NCBI GenBank assembly: GCA_910584585.1
Contig: CAJUBP010000012.1
Span: 36,667-100,666, forward strand
Origin: an uncultured Lachnospiraceae bacterium
GTDB lineage: Bacteria; Bacillota; Clostridia; Lachnospirales; Lachnospiraceae
DNA length: 64,000 bases
Direction of reading: 5' to 3'
Numbering within the stretch: the first letter of the stretch is position 1; the number at the start of each line of letters is the position of its first letter. Position numbers and translations under genes: made by a program. The notes beneath the pieces are model-generated. The model made no database searches and was not told the origin of the DNA. It saw only the letters and a program-made list of their open reading frames with translations. Positions 52,752 through 61,762 of the stretch are shown in pieces.

Positions 52752-52775
52752 CATATAATAGCAAGAGGTGATAAC

Positions 52776-55442
52776 ATGGAACAATATACCGTAACCGGCA
52801 TGAGCTGCGCTGCCTGCAGCGCCCGGGTGGAAAAGGCAGTCTCCCAGGTGGCGGGAGTTACGTCCTGTTCGGTCAGCCTGCTGACTAATTCTATGGGCGT
52901 GGAAGGAGCCGCCGCGCCGCCGGAGATCATCCGGGCCGTGGAGGAAGCGGGATACGGGGCCTCCTTAAAAGGCGCCAAATCTCAGGAAAATGGGGCCGGC
53001 GCGGCAGAAGATATGTTAAAAGACAGGGAAACCCCTTTGCTGAAGCAAAGGCTGCTTGCTTCCCTTGGATTTTTAATTGTGCTGATGTATTTTTCTATGG
53101 GAACCATGATGTGGGGCTGGCCCATTCCTTCTTTTTTGGAGGGAAATCATGTGGCAATGGGGCTTTTGCAGCTTCTTTTGACGGTGATTATCATGGTGAT
53201 CAACCAGAAATTTTTCATCAGCGGTTTTAAGAGCCTGCTGCACAAATCCCCGAATATGGACACCCTGGTGGCCTTAGGCTCCGGCGCAGCTTTCGTCTAC
53301 AGCACCTATGCGCTGTTTGCCATGACGGACGCTCAGATGAAAGGGGATATGGCAAAGGTTATGGAATATATGCATGAATTCTATTTCGAATCTGCAGCCA
53401 TGATCCTGACGCTGATTACTGTGGGAAAAATGCTGGAGGCCAGATCGAAGGGCCGCACCACAGACGCGTTAAAGAGCCTGATGAAACTGGCGCCTAAGAC
53501 AGCAACGGTGCTGAAAGACGGTATCGAGACAGAGGTCTCCATTGAGCAGGTAAAAAAAGGCGATATTTTCCTGGTGCGTCCGGGAGAAAGTATTCCGGTG
53601 GACGGGGTTGTGCTGGAAGGCAGCAGCGCCGTCAATGAAGCGGCGCTGACCGGCGAGAGCATTCCCTGTGATAAGACGGTAGGGGATACGGTGTCAGCAG
53701 CCACCACCAATCAGTCAGGCTTTCTGAAATGCGAAGCTTCCAGGGTGGGAGAAGACACCACATTGTCCCAGATTATCCAGATGGTCAGCGACGCTGCCGC
53801 TACCAAAGCCCCCATTGCAAAAGTGGCGGATAAGGTGTCTTATGTGTTTGTGCCTTCTGTCATAGGAATTGCCGTTGTCACATTGCTGGCCTGGCTTCTG
53901 GCCGGCGAGAGCATCGGATTCGCGTTGGCCAGAAGCATTTCCGTTCTGGTAATCAGCTGTCCCTGCGCCCTGGGCCTGGCAACGCCGGTGGCCATTATGG
54001 TGGGAAACGGAATGGGGGCCAAAAACGGGATTATGTTTAAGACAGCAGTTTCCTTAGAAGAGACAGGCAAGATGGACATTGTGGCCCTGGATAAAACGGG
54101 AACCATCACAAACGGAGAGCCGAAGGTGACGGATTTGATACCTGCGGAGGGGATTTCCCCGGAGGAACTGCTTCAAATAGCCGCCGGGCTGGAACAGAAA
54201 AGCGAGCACCCCTTGGCGAAGGCAGTCCTTCAATACGCCAGAGAAGGGGCCGGAAATAATTGCGGCGGATCAGGAGCGTCAGCAGGAAAAGGCGGCCAGA
54301 AATCCGAAGTTTCTGCAGAGTTCTATCTGCCTGCCGCAAATCATCAGCTGGATTTTCCAGAAGTGACAGAATTCCAGGCGCTGCCCGGAAACGGCCTTTC
54401 CGGTTTGATGGAAGGAACGGAAGTCTGCGGCGGGAATTACCGGTTTATCAGCAGCCGGGCGGAAGTTTTGCCGGAATTAAAGAAGCAATCTGAAGCATTG
54501 TCAGAGGAAGGGAAGACTCCGCTGTTTTTCGCGAAGGGCGGGAAAATGCTGGGCTTGATTGCAGTGGCGGATGTGATGAAAGAGGACAGCGCCCAGGCGG
54601 TCCGGGAATTGAAGCGGATGGGCATCCATGTGGTAATGCTCACCGGAGACAATGAACGGACAGCCAACGCCATCGGCCGCCAGGCAGGCGTGGACGAGGT
54701 AGTGGCGGGCGTTTTGCCGGAGGGAAAAGAGAGCGTCATACGCGCACTGCAGAAGAAAGGCAAGGTTGCCATGGTAGGGGACGGCATCAACGACGCCCCG
54801 GCGCTGACCCGGGCGGATATGGGAATTGCCATCGGCGCAGGGACAGACATAGCCATTGACGCGGCGGATATCGTATTGATGAAAAGCCGTCTCAGCGACG
54901 TTGCGGCAGCCATACGTCTCAGCCGGGCGACGCTGACCAATATTCATGAGAATCTGTTTTGGGCCTTTATTTACAATATTATCGGGATCCCCCTGGCAGC
55001 GGGAATCTGGATTCCTCTGTTCGGCTGGCAGTTAAATCCCATGTTCGGAGCGGCAGCCATGAGTTTGTCCAGCTTTTGCGTAGTGACAAACGCCCTGCGG
55101 CTGAATATGAAAAAAATCTACGACGGGTCAAAAGACAGGCCGAAAAAAGTCAGAAATCAAAGAAAACGTTCAGAACCAGCGGCGTTGGCCGATGATGTTC
55201 AAAAAGAAGAAATCAAGGAGGAAAAGAAAATGGTAAAAACAATGAAAATCGAGGGAATGATGTGCGGACACTGTGAGGCAGCGGTAAAGAAGTGCCTGGA
55301 AGCATTCGCGGAAGTGTCAGAGGCAGTGGTGAGCCACGAGGCAGGAACAGCAGTGGTGACGCTGAATGGGGAGATTTCGGATGAAACACTGAAACAGGCG
55401 GTGGAAGAAAAAGATTATAAAGTGCTGTCCATCGAGCAGTAG
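52776..55442 (+). CDS. copA: Copper-exporting P1B-type ATPase with an additional C-terminal metal-binding domain
   Basis: Pumps Cu(I) out of the cell. N-terminal HMA domain (GMSCAACSARVE), eight-helix P1B core with CPC at residues 395-397 (SCPCALGLATP), phosphorylated Asp439 in DKTGT, SEHPLA, and GDGINDAP. After the last helix a charged Lys/Glu linker leads to a second HMA domain (IEGMMCGHCEAAV, residues about 823-888). Start at 52776 follows AGAGGTG. 888 aa; the C-terminal HMA is unusual because it resembles a fused CopZ chaperone. Confidence 0.94.
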   Translation: MEQYTVTGMSCAACSARVEKAVSQVAGVTSCSVSLLTNSMGVEGAAAPPEIIRAVEEAGYGASLKGAKSQENGAGAAEDMLKDRETPLLKQRLLASLGFLIVLMYFSMGTMMWGWPIPSFLEGNHVAMGLLQLLLTVIIMVINQKFFISGFKSLLHKSPNMDTLVALGSGAAFVYSTYALFAMTDAQMKGDMAKVMEYMHEFYFESAAMILTLITVGKMLEARSKGRTTDALKSLMKLAPKTATVLKDGIETEVSIEQVKKGDIFLVRPGESIPVDGVVLEGSSAVNEAALTGESIPCDKTVGDTVSAATTNQSGFLKCEASRVGEDTTLSQIIQMVSDAAATKAPIAKVADKVSYVFVPSVIGIAVVTLLAWLLAGESIGFALARSISVLVISCPCALGLATPVAIMVGNGMGAKNGIMFKTAVSLEETGKMDIVALDKTGTITNGEPKVTDLIPAEGISPEELLQIAAGLEQKSEHPLAKAVLQYAREGAGNNCGGSGASAGKGGQKSEVSAEFYLPAANHQLDFPEVTEFQALPGNGLSGLMEGTEVCGGNYRFISSRAEVLPELKKQSEALSEEGKTPLFFAKGGKMLGLIAVADVMKEDSAQAVRELKRMGIHVVMLTGDNERTANAIGRQAGVDEVVAGVLPEGKESVIRALQKKGKVAMVGDGINDAPALTRADMGIAIGAGTDIAIDAADIVLMKSRLSDVAAAIRLSRATLTNIHENLFWAFIYNIIGIPLAAGIWIPLFGWQLNPMFGAAAMSLSSFCVVTNALRLNMKKIYDGSKDRPKKVRNQRKRSEPAALADDVQKEEIKEEKKMVKTMKIEGMMCGHCEAAVKKCLEAFAEVSEAVVSHEAGTAVVTLNGEISDETLKQAVEEKDYKVLSIEQ
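55215..55442 (+). promoter_or_regulatory. Internal ribosome-binding site and in-frame start for a CopZ-like domain
   Basis: AAGGAGG at 55215-55221, 8 nt, ATG at 55230, in frame with copA. It would yield a 70-residue CopZ-like copper chaperone (MVKTMKIEGMMCGHC..) as a separate product, as if a former copZ gene had been joined to copA by loss of a stop while keeping its own start signals. Confidence 0.6.
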
Positions 55443-55590
55443 GGAAAAGGGGCGAATCTGCCAATGCCAAAATCTGGCAGGCGCTAATAGAAAAATCCGG
55501 TAAAACGAAAAATCAATTTACAAATCGAGAGAAAAAAGTTGGATTTTTCTGATAATAAAGGTAATAAACCCTAAAAATATGGAAAATAAA

Positions 55591-55640
55591 TAAAAATATG
55601 TGAAAAAATACCACTATTTTTTCACATATTTTTAATGTAT
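55591..55640 (+). terminator. copA terminator
   Basis: A perfect 20-bp AT-rich stem (TAAAAATATGTGAAAAAATA with its complement, loop CCAC), with the 3' arm T-rich and followed by more T. 55443-55590 otherwise empty. Confidence 0.75.
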
Positions 55641-55653
55641 TTTTAAAAAAATG

Positions 55654-55788
55654 TGTTACAATAATCTAGAGTAATGCTTAAACTCGAGAGCATACTGATT
55701 TGCCGGATGCTTTTTGCTCTTCTGGAAAGAGCAGGAATCGGCTGGCAGGTCAATGGGCTTGCAGGTGAAAAACTGGGGAGGTCCGTAT
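55654..55788 (+). promoter_or_regulatory. Extended -10 promoter and structured leader of the deacetylase gene
   Basis: TGTTACAAT (TG plus TACAAT at 55657-55662) suggests a start near 55670. The leader has hairpins ATGCT/AGCAT and TGCTCTT/AAAGAGCA, the latter enclosed by GCCG/CGGC. No known riboswitch was recognised. Confidence 0.4.
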
Positions 55789-56733
55789 ATGGAAGAGAAT
55801 ACGACCAGTGGATTACGTGAACAGCAGATGAGGCGCAAACGGATCAAAAAGATAAAATCATCCATTGTTGCAGGAGTGGTGATCTGGATTTTAGCGACAA
55901 GCCTTTTGTCTGTTACGCTTTTGGTTAAGCTTCTTCATTTGGAAGAGAGGCTGGACGAGCTTGCGGAATCCGTGATTTCTGTAGAACAGGTGGTTGAGAA
56001 TGTAAATGAAAAAAGCGCAGCTTCTCCGGACGGCAATACCAAAACATCAGATTCTGTCGGAAGCGGCGCTATGTTAGAGAACGCGCTGGAAGAAGGAGAG
56101 AGCCGGAAGGTATATCTGACTTTTGACGACGGTCCCAGTGAGAATACGGCAAAGATTCTGGATATTTTAAAAGAAAAAAATGTAAAGGCGACTTTTTTTG
56201 TCATTGGGCAGGAAGATGAGGAATCCAAAGAATTGTATCAGAGAATTGTGGCTGAGGGGCACACGCTTGGAATGCATTCTTTTTCACATAAATACAGTGT
56301 GATTTACCAGTCTTTGGAAGCATTTTCAGAAGATATGGCCCATTTGCAGTCGTATTTGTCGGAAGTGACAGGGGTTACCCCTGAGATACTACGGTTTCCC
56401 GGAGGCAGCAGCAATCAGGTCAGCAACACGGATATGACAGAATTTATCCGTTTTCTGAATGAGAAAGGGATTACCTATTATGACTGGAATGTGGCAAGCG
56501 GAGACGCCACCAGCCAGGCTTACACGCCGGATGAACTGGTGCAGAATGTGATGAATGATGTGGGAAGATATGAGACGTCCATCGTATTGATGCACGATGC
56601 TTCCAATAAGTCAGGAACAGTGGAAGCGCTTCCTGTAATGATTGACAAATTGCAGGAAATGGGAGCGCAGCTTCTGCCGATTGATGAAAATACAACGCCG
56701 ATTCAGCAGATTCCGGCGGACAGTGTTCAATGA
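55789..56733 (+). CDS. Membrane-anchored polysaccharide deacetylase (CE4)
   Basis: NodB-homology deacetylase acting on cell-wall or surface glycans. One transmembrane helix (about 25-50), a short coiled segment, then the CE4 domain with TFDDGPSENT (catalytic Asp, metal Asp), MHSFSHKY (HxxxH metal site), RFPGGSSN and VLMHDAS. GGGGAGG lies 8 nt before the ATG at 55789. 314 aa. Followed by a bactofilin, suggesting a wall-shaping pair. Confidence 0.9.
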   Translation: MEENTTSGLREQQMRRKRIKKIKSSIVAGVVIWILATSLLSVTLLVKLLHLEERLDELAESVISVEQVVENVNEKSAASPDGNTKTSDSVGSGAMLENALEEGESRKVYLTFDDGPSENTAKILDILKEKNVKATFFVIGQEDEESKELYQRIVAEGHTLGMHSFSHKYSVIYQSLEAFSEDMAHLQSYLSEVTGVTPEILRFPGGSSNQVSNTDMTEFIRFLNEKGITYYDWNVASGDATSQAYTPDELVQNVMNDVGRYETSIVLMHDASNKSGTVEALPVMIDKLQEMGAQLLPIDENTTPIQQIPADSVQ

Positions 56734-56788
56734 ACAAGGCTGTCTTAGGACAGCCGCAGAAAAGCAAATAATTTATGGAGGTACATAT

Positions 56789-57709
56789 ATGAGCTTTTTT
56801 AAAGATTTCAAAGAAGATTTATCTCAGGCGGTAAATGAACTGCTTCCGGGAGAAGAAGAGCTGAAAGCAGCCGAGCCGGAGCGTCCGGATCTGGTCGTAA
56901 ACACTCTGGAACAGGAAGTTGACGTGCAGTCTGAGTTGAAGAAATTAGAAGGATTGTTTGAAAAAGTGGATGAAGTGGCGGCAAAGCAGTCAGAGAAACC
57001 GATTGTCCTGACGCCGGAAGAACCAAAGGTGAAGGCTGAGCCGGAGAAACCTGCGGAAAGAGCAGTTCCAGAACTCAGAAAAGAAGCGAAAAAGGAAATC
57101 AAAACAGAAGAAATCCAGGCAAAAGAGCCGGAGCATAAGGAGGAAACGATTGTGACTACAAAAGCTGTTGTAAATGAGGAAAATCTTACCAATGAGGAAG
57201 TAAACGCAGACGCAGAGAAGACGGCAGAGGCAAAGATTATTGCAGGTCTTTCCGCTGAAATTTCAGACGAAGTAACTGTAATTACCGAGGGAACTTCTCT
57301 GAAAGGTGATTTGGAATCTACCGGTTCTTTCGAGTTAAGAGGAAAAATTGAAGGAAATGTGCGCTGCAACGGTAAGGTAACCATTACCGGAAGCATCCAC
57401 GGCAATGCAGAGGCGTCTGAATTTTTCGCGGATGCTGCAAAAGTGGAAGGCGAGATTTCCACCAGCGGAACCGTTAAGATCGGCCTTGGTTCTGTGGTAG
57501 TTGGAAATATCACCGCAACCAGCGCAGTGATTGCAGGGGCTATCAAGGGTGATATTGACGTACAGGGACCGGTTGTAGTGGATACTTCCGCTGTAGTGAT
57601 GGGAAATATCAAGTCACGTTCTGTGCAGATTAACAACGGTGCAGTCATTGAAGGTTTCTGCTCCCAGTGTTACGCGGATGTGGATATGGAGACTTTTTTT
57701 GATAAATAA
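56789..57709 (+). CDS. Bactofilin-family protein with long acidic N-terminus
   Basis: Polymer-forming cytoskeletal beta-helix protein. The bactofilin domain is at about 195-300 (VITEGTSLKGDLESTGSFELRG start, repeated hydrophobic G-x-I/V rungs). The first 190 residues are Glu/Lys/Pro-rich and disordered. GGAGG sets the ATG at 56789; 306 aa. Bactofilins often organise wall-modifying enzymes, which fits the deacetylase upstream. Confidence 0.85.
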   Translation: MSFFKDFKEDLSQAVNELLPGEEELKAAEPERPDLVVNTLEQEVDVQSELKKLEGLFEKVDEVAAKQSEKPIVLTPEEPKVKAEPEKPAERAVPELRKEAKKEIKTEEIQAKEPEHKEETIVTTKAVVNEENLTNEEVNADAEKTAEAKIIAGLSAEISDEVTVITEGTSLKGDLESTGSFELRGKIEGNVRCNGKVTITGSIHGNAEASEFFADAAKVEGEISTSGTVKIGLGSVVVGNITATSAVIAGAIKGDIDVQGPVVVDTSAVVMGNIKSRSVQINNGAVIEGFCSQCYADVDMETFFDK

Positions 57710-57721
57710 GAAGGGCATTCA

Positions 57722-58417
57722 ATGAAGAGAATATTATTAAAGTTAAGCGGAGAAGCGCTGGCAGGAGAGAAGCATACCGGGTTTGACGAACCTACCGTCA
57801 CCCGGGTGGCCCAGCAGGTGAAGAGGCTTACCGAAGAGGGCGTGGAAGTGGGGATCGTCATCGGCGGAGGCAATTTCTGGCGGGGAAGAACCAGTGAAAC
57901 CATTGACCGTACCAGAGCAGATCAGATCGGGATGCTTGCCACGGTGATGAACTGTATCTATGTGTCTGAGATTTTCCGTTCTGTGGGAATGAAGACCCAG
58001 ATTCTGACCCCTTTTGCCTGCGGAGCTTTTACGAAACTATTTTCCAAAGACAGGGCAAATAAGTATTTTTCCAAAGGCATGGTGTGTTTCTTTGCCGGAG
58101 GAACCGGGCATCCTTATTTTTCTACCGATACAGCCACCGTTCTGCGGGCCGTTGAGATTGAGGCGGATGGGATTTTCCTGGCGAAAGCCATTGACGGCGT
58201 ATACGACAGTGATCCGAAGCTGAATCCTTCCGCAGTGAAGTATGAGGAGATTTCCATTCAGGAAGTCATCGATCAGAAGCTGGCAGTCATTGATTTGACC
58301 GCCTCCATCATGTGTATGGAAAATAAAATGCCTATGTACGTATTTGGCCTGAATGAAGAAAACAGCATTGTAAAGGCAGTCAGCGGAGACTTTTCCGGAA
58401 CGAGAGTGGTTCCCTGA
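57722..58417 (+). CDS. pyrH: UMP kinase
   Basis: Phosphorylates UMP to UDP in pyrimidine synthesis. Amino-acid-kinase fold: LLKLSGEALAG, IVIGGGNFWRG, TDTATVLRAVEI. 231 aa, usual for bacterial PyrH. 12 nt after the bactofilin gene; opens the pyrH-frr-uppS-cdsA-dxr-rseP cluster. Confidence 0.96.
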   Translation: MKRILLKLSGEALAGEKHTGFDEPTVTRVAQQVKRLTEEGVEVGIVIGGGNFWRGRTSETIDRTRADQIGMLATVMNCIYVSEIFRSVGMKTQILTPFACGAFTKLFSKDRANKYFSKGMVCFFAGGTGHPYFSTDTATVLRAVEIEADGIFLAKAIDGVYDSDPKLNPSAVKYEEISIQEVIDQKLAVIDLTASIMCMENKMPMYVFGLNEENSIVKAVSGDFSGTRVVP

Positions 58418-58456
58418 CTGCCGTGGGGAATCTGATAAAAATGGGAGGGTTTTGAT

Positions 58457-59011
58457 ATGGATGAAAGATTGCAGAAATATGACAATAAGATGCAGAAATC
58501 ATTCGATAATCTGTTAGAAGAATTTGGTTCCATCCGTGCAGGGCGTGCCAACCCCCATGTACTGGATAAGATAAAAGTAGACTATTACGGAACGCCTACC
58601 GGCCTGCAGCAGGTGGCAAATATTTCTGTTCCGGAGCCCAGAATGCTGTTGATTCAGCCCTGGGAGCCGAAAATGGTGCGTGAGATTGAGAAGGCGATTC
58701 TCACTTCTGATTTGGGGATCAATCCCACCAACGACGGCAAAGTAATCCGCCTGTCATTTCCGGAGCTGACGGAAGAGCGCAGAAAAGATCTGGCCAAGGA
58801 AGTGAAGAAAAAGGGAGAGGCAGCCAAGGTTGCCGTCCGCAATATCCGCAGAGACGCCAACGATTCTTTGAAGAAATTAGGCAAGAACAGCGATATCTCG
58901 GAAGATGAAGTGAAAGAATTGGAAGATCAGGTACAGAAGTTAACGGATCAGTACATTGCAAAAGTAGATAAAGCAGTAGAAGAAAAATCAAAAGAAATTC
59001 TTACAGTTTAA
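58457..59011 (+). CDS. frr: Ribosome recycling factor
   Basis: Splits post-termination ribosomes with EF-G. Conserved FGSIRAGRANPHVLDKI, DLGINPTNDGKVIRL and PELTEERRKDLAKEVKK. 184 aa; GGGAGG upstream. Follows pyrH as in most bacteria. Confidence 0.97.
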   Translation: MDERLQKYDNKMQKSFDNLLEEFGSIRAGRANPHVLDKIKVDYYGTPTGLQQVANISVPEPRMLLIQPWEPKMVREIEKAILTSDLGINPTNDGKVIRLSFPELTEERRKDLAKEVKKKGEAAKVAVRNIRRDANDSLKKLGKNSDISEDEVKELEDQVQKLTDQYIAKVDKAVEEKSKEILTV

Positions 59012-59078
59012 TATCCAATGTTTGAAAGGGGCATGGCGTCAGCGTCTGTCCTTTTCTTCATATCATTCGGAGGATTTT

Positions 59079-59804
59079 ATGAATATTCCACAACATGTAG
59101 CGATTATTTTGGACGGAAACGGAAGGTGGGCGAAGCAGCATAAGATGCCGCGGAATTACGGCCATACCCAGGGGGCGAAAAATGTGGAGACAATCTGCCG
59201 GGAAGCCTGGAATATGGGAATTAAATATCTGACGGTCTACGCTTTTTCCACAGAAAACTGGAGCCGTCCCAAAGAAGAAGTCAATGCTCTGATGAAATTA
59301 CTGCGCAATTACATGAAGAACTGCATCAAGACAGCAGAGAAGAACCATATGAGAGTCAGAGTTATCGGAGATACCTCCAGGCTGGACTCTGATATTCAGG
59401 AAAGCATCCGAAGACTGGAAGAGTTTTCCAAGGATCAGGACGGACTGAATTTTCAGATCGCCATCAATTACGGCAGCAGAGATGAGATGCTTCGGGGAAT
59501 GAAACAGATGCTTGCCGATTACAAAGAGGGAAAGTTTGCTCTGGAGGAACTGGACGAGCAGAAGTTTGAGAGCTATCTGGATACCAGGGATATTCCGGCG
59601 CCTGATTTGCTGATTCGGACCAGCGGAGAGCAGAGACTCTCCAATTATCTGCTCTGGCAGCTTGCTTACAGCGAACTTTATTTTACAGATGTGGCCTGGC
59701 CTGATTTTACAAAAGAGGAATTAGAAAAAGCTGTTGGGGACTATAATAAAAGAGACAGACGATTTGGCGGCGTGGGAGATTCTGAGGAATTAGAGGAGGC
59801 TTAA
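59079..59804 (+). CDS. uppS: Isoprenyl transferase (undecaprenyl diphosphate synthase)
   Basis: Makes the C55 lipid carrier for wall synthesis. HVAIILDGNGRWAKQ with catalytic Asp, FSTENWSRP, and LLIRTSGEQRLSNYLLWQ are diagnostic. GGAGG before the ATG at 59079 gives 241 aa; an earlier in-frame ATG has no support. Confidence 0.96.
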   Translation: MNIPQHVAIILDGNGRWAKQHKMPRNYGHTQGAKNVETICREAWNMGIKYLTVYAFSTENWSRPKEEVNALMKLLRNYMKNCIKTAEKNHMRVRVIGDTSRLDSDIQESIRRLEEFSKDQDGLNFQIAINYGSRDEMLRGMKQMLADYKEGKFALEELDEQKFESYLDTRDIPAPDLLIRTSGEQRLSNYLLWQLAYSELYFTDVAWPDFTKEELEKAVGDYNKRDRRFGGVGDSEELEEA

Positions 59805-59806
59805 AA

Positions 59807-60607
59807 GTGTTCAAGACACGGTTGTTAAGTGGAATTGTTCTGGTCATTGCAGCCCTTGTTCTTATCATTGCCGGAGGAGATATTCTCTTATCCGGCCTTT
59901 TGGCGGTTTCAGTCATTGGAATGTTTGAGCTGTACCGGGTGTTCCATATGGAAAAATCGCTGCTGGGCTTTGGAGGTTATCTGGGAGCGGCGGTGTATTA
60001 TCTGAATCTGAAGTTTTCTTTTATCCCGGATTTTGAAGTGTTTGTGCTGGGACTGCTGATTCTTTTGATGGCGGTCTATGTGCTGTCCTTTCCAAAATAC
60101 CGGGCGGAACAGGTATTTGCCGGATTTTTGGGCGTTTTTTACGTGGCGGTGATGCTTTCCTGTATTTATCAGACCAGAATGCTTTCCGGGGGCGCGTATA
60201 TAGTATGGCTGATTTTCCTTTGTTCCTGGGGATGCGACACCTGTGCCTACTGTGTGGGCGTGCTGATTGGAAAACATAAAATGGCGCCGAAATTAAGTCC
60301 TAAAAAATCTGTAGAAGGAGCCCTGGGCGGTATCGCCGGAACGATTTTGCTGACGATACTTTACGGTTTTGCCTTTCAGAAACAGATGCAGATTGCCAGA
60401 GAGGAAATCTTTATTCTGGCTGGGATTACCGCTGCGGGGGGATTGATTTCCATGGTTGGGGATCTTGCGGCTTCCGCTATTAAGCGTAATTATGAAATCA
60501 AAGATTACGGCAGGCTGATTCCGGGCCACGGAGGGATTCTGGATCGGTTTGACAGCGTTATTTTTACGGCGCCGATTATTTATTATCTGGCGCACTATAT
60601 ATTATAA
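59807..60607 (+). CDS. cdsA: Phosphatidate cytidylyltransferase
   Basis: Makes CDP-diacylglycerol for phospholipid synthesis. About seven transmembrane helices and the C-terminal signature SMVGDLAASAIKRNYEIKDYG then PGHGGILDRFDS. GTG start at 59807, 7 nt after AGGAGG and 2 nt after the uppS stop. 266 aa. Confidence 0.95.
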   Translation: MFKTRLLSGIVLVIAALVLIIAGGDILLSGLLAVSVIGMFELYRVFHMEKSLLGFGGYLGAAVYYLNLKFSFIPDFEVFVLGLLILLMAVYVLSFPKYRAEQVFAGFLGVFYVAVMLSCIYQTRMLSGGAYIVWLIFLCSWGCDTCAYCVGVLIGKHKMAPKLSPKKSVEGALGGIAGTILLTILYGFAFQKQMQIAREEIFILAGITAAGGLISMVGDLAASAIKRNYEIKDYGRLIPGHGGILDRFDSVIFTAPIIYYLAHYIL

Positions 60608-60618
60608 GAGGATAGGTT

Positions 60619-61761
60619 ATGAAAAAAATTGCGGTACTGGGTTCCACCGGCTCCATTGGGACCCAAACCCTTGAAATTGTACGGGAGCAGAAAGATATTG
60701 AACTTACAGCATTGGCGGCCGGCAGCAATGAAAGGCTGCTGGAGGCCCAGATTCGGGAGTTTCGGCCCAAACTGGCGGCCCTTTGGGAAGAAAAGTCAGC
60801 CTGTTCTCTGCGGGATCGGGTCAAAGATCTGCCGGTAAAGATTGTGTCCGGGATGGAAGGCCTGCTGGAGATAGCCCGAATGGAGGAAACGGAAATTCTG
60901 GTGACGGCCATCGTGGGAATGCTTGGTATCCGCCCCACCATTGCTGCCATTGAAGCGGGAAAAACCATTGCGCTGGCCAACAAAGAGACGCTGGTGACAG
61001 CAGGGCATATCATTATGCCTCTGGCAAGGGAGAAACAGGTTCCCATTCTGCCGGTGGACAGTGAGCACAGCGCAATTTTCCAGTCTCTTCAGGGAGCTGG
61101 GGGAAACCAGATCCAGAAAATACTTCTGACTGCTTCCGGCGGGCCTTTCCGGGGGAAAAAGAGAGAGGAGCTGGGGCAGGTGCTGGTGGAAGACGCCCTG
61201 AAACATCCCAATTGGTCCATGGGCAGGAAGATCACCATTGATTCCGCGACCATGGTGAACAAAGGTCTGGAAGTGATGGAGGCGAAATGGCTGTTTGGCG
61301 TGACGCCGGATCAGATTCAGGTGGTGGTGCATCCCCAGAGCGTCATCCATTCCATGGTGGAATATCAGGACGGCGCGGTGCTGGCGCAGCTTGGCACGCC
61401 GGATATGCGCCTGCCCATCCAGTATGCCCTGTATTATCCCAATCGGAGAAATCTGTCCGGGAAAAGGCTTGATTTTTACCAGCTTTCCAGCCTTACCTTT
61501 GAAGAGCCGGATCTTGAGACTTTTTCCGGTTTGAAGCTGGCGTATCTTGCCATGGAGCGGGGCGGGAATATTCCCACAGCCTATAATGCTGCCAACGAGA
61601 AGGCGGTATCTCTGTTTTTGGAGAGGAAAATATCATTTCTGGATATTCCGGAGATTATAAATAGATGTATGGAAGAATGTAAATTTGTCAAACAGCCGGA
61701 TGTTTCAGAGATCCTTGAGACGGAAGCGGAAGTGTATGCATTGATAGAGAGCAGGTGGTAA
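60619..61761 (+). CDS. dxr: 1-deoxy-D-xylulose 5-phosphate reductoisomerase
   Basis: First committed step of the MEP isoprenoid pathway, feeding UppS. NADPH loop LGSTGSIGTQTL, LANKETLVTAG, PVDSEHSAIFQ, ATMVNKGLEVMEA and the flexible-loop MSVIHSMVE-like QSVIHSMVEY. 380 aa, standard. Confidence 0.96.
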   Translation: MKKIAVLGSTGSIGTQTLEIVREQKDIELTALAAGSNERLLEAQIREFRPKLAALWEEKSACSLRDRVKDLPVKIVSGMEGLLEIARMEETEILVTAIVGMLGIRPTIAAIEAGKTIALANKETLVTAGHIIMPLAREKQVPILPVDSEHSAIFQSLQGAGGNQIQKILLTASGGPFRGKKREELGQVLVEDALKHPNWSMGRKITIDSATMVNKGLEVMEAKWLFGVTPDQIQVVVHPQSVIHSMVEYQDGAVLAQLGTPDMRLPIQYALYYPNRRNLSGKRLDFYQLSSLTFEEPDLETFSGLKLAYLAMERGGNIPTAYNAANEKAVSLFLERKISFLDIPEIINRCMEECKFVKQPDVSEILETEAEVYALIESRW

Positions 61762-61762
61762 A

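Noticed and set aside
52710..52775. Upstream start for copA inside element C1
   Set aside because: The added residues come from the palindrome arm; AGAGGTG and the HMA domain place the start at 52776.
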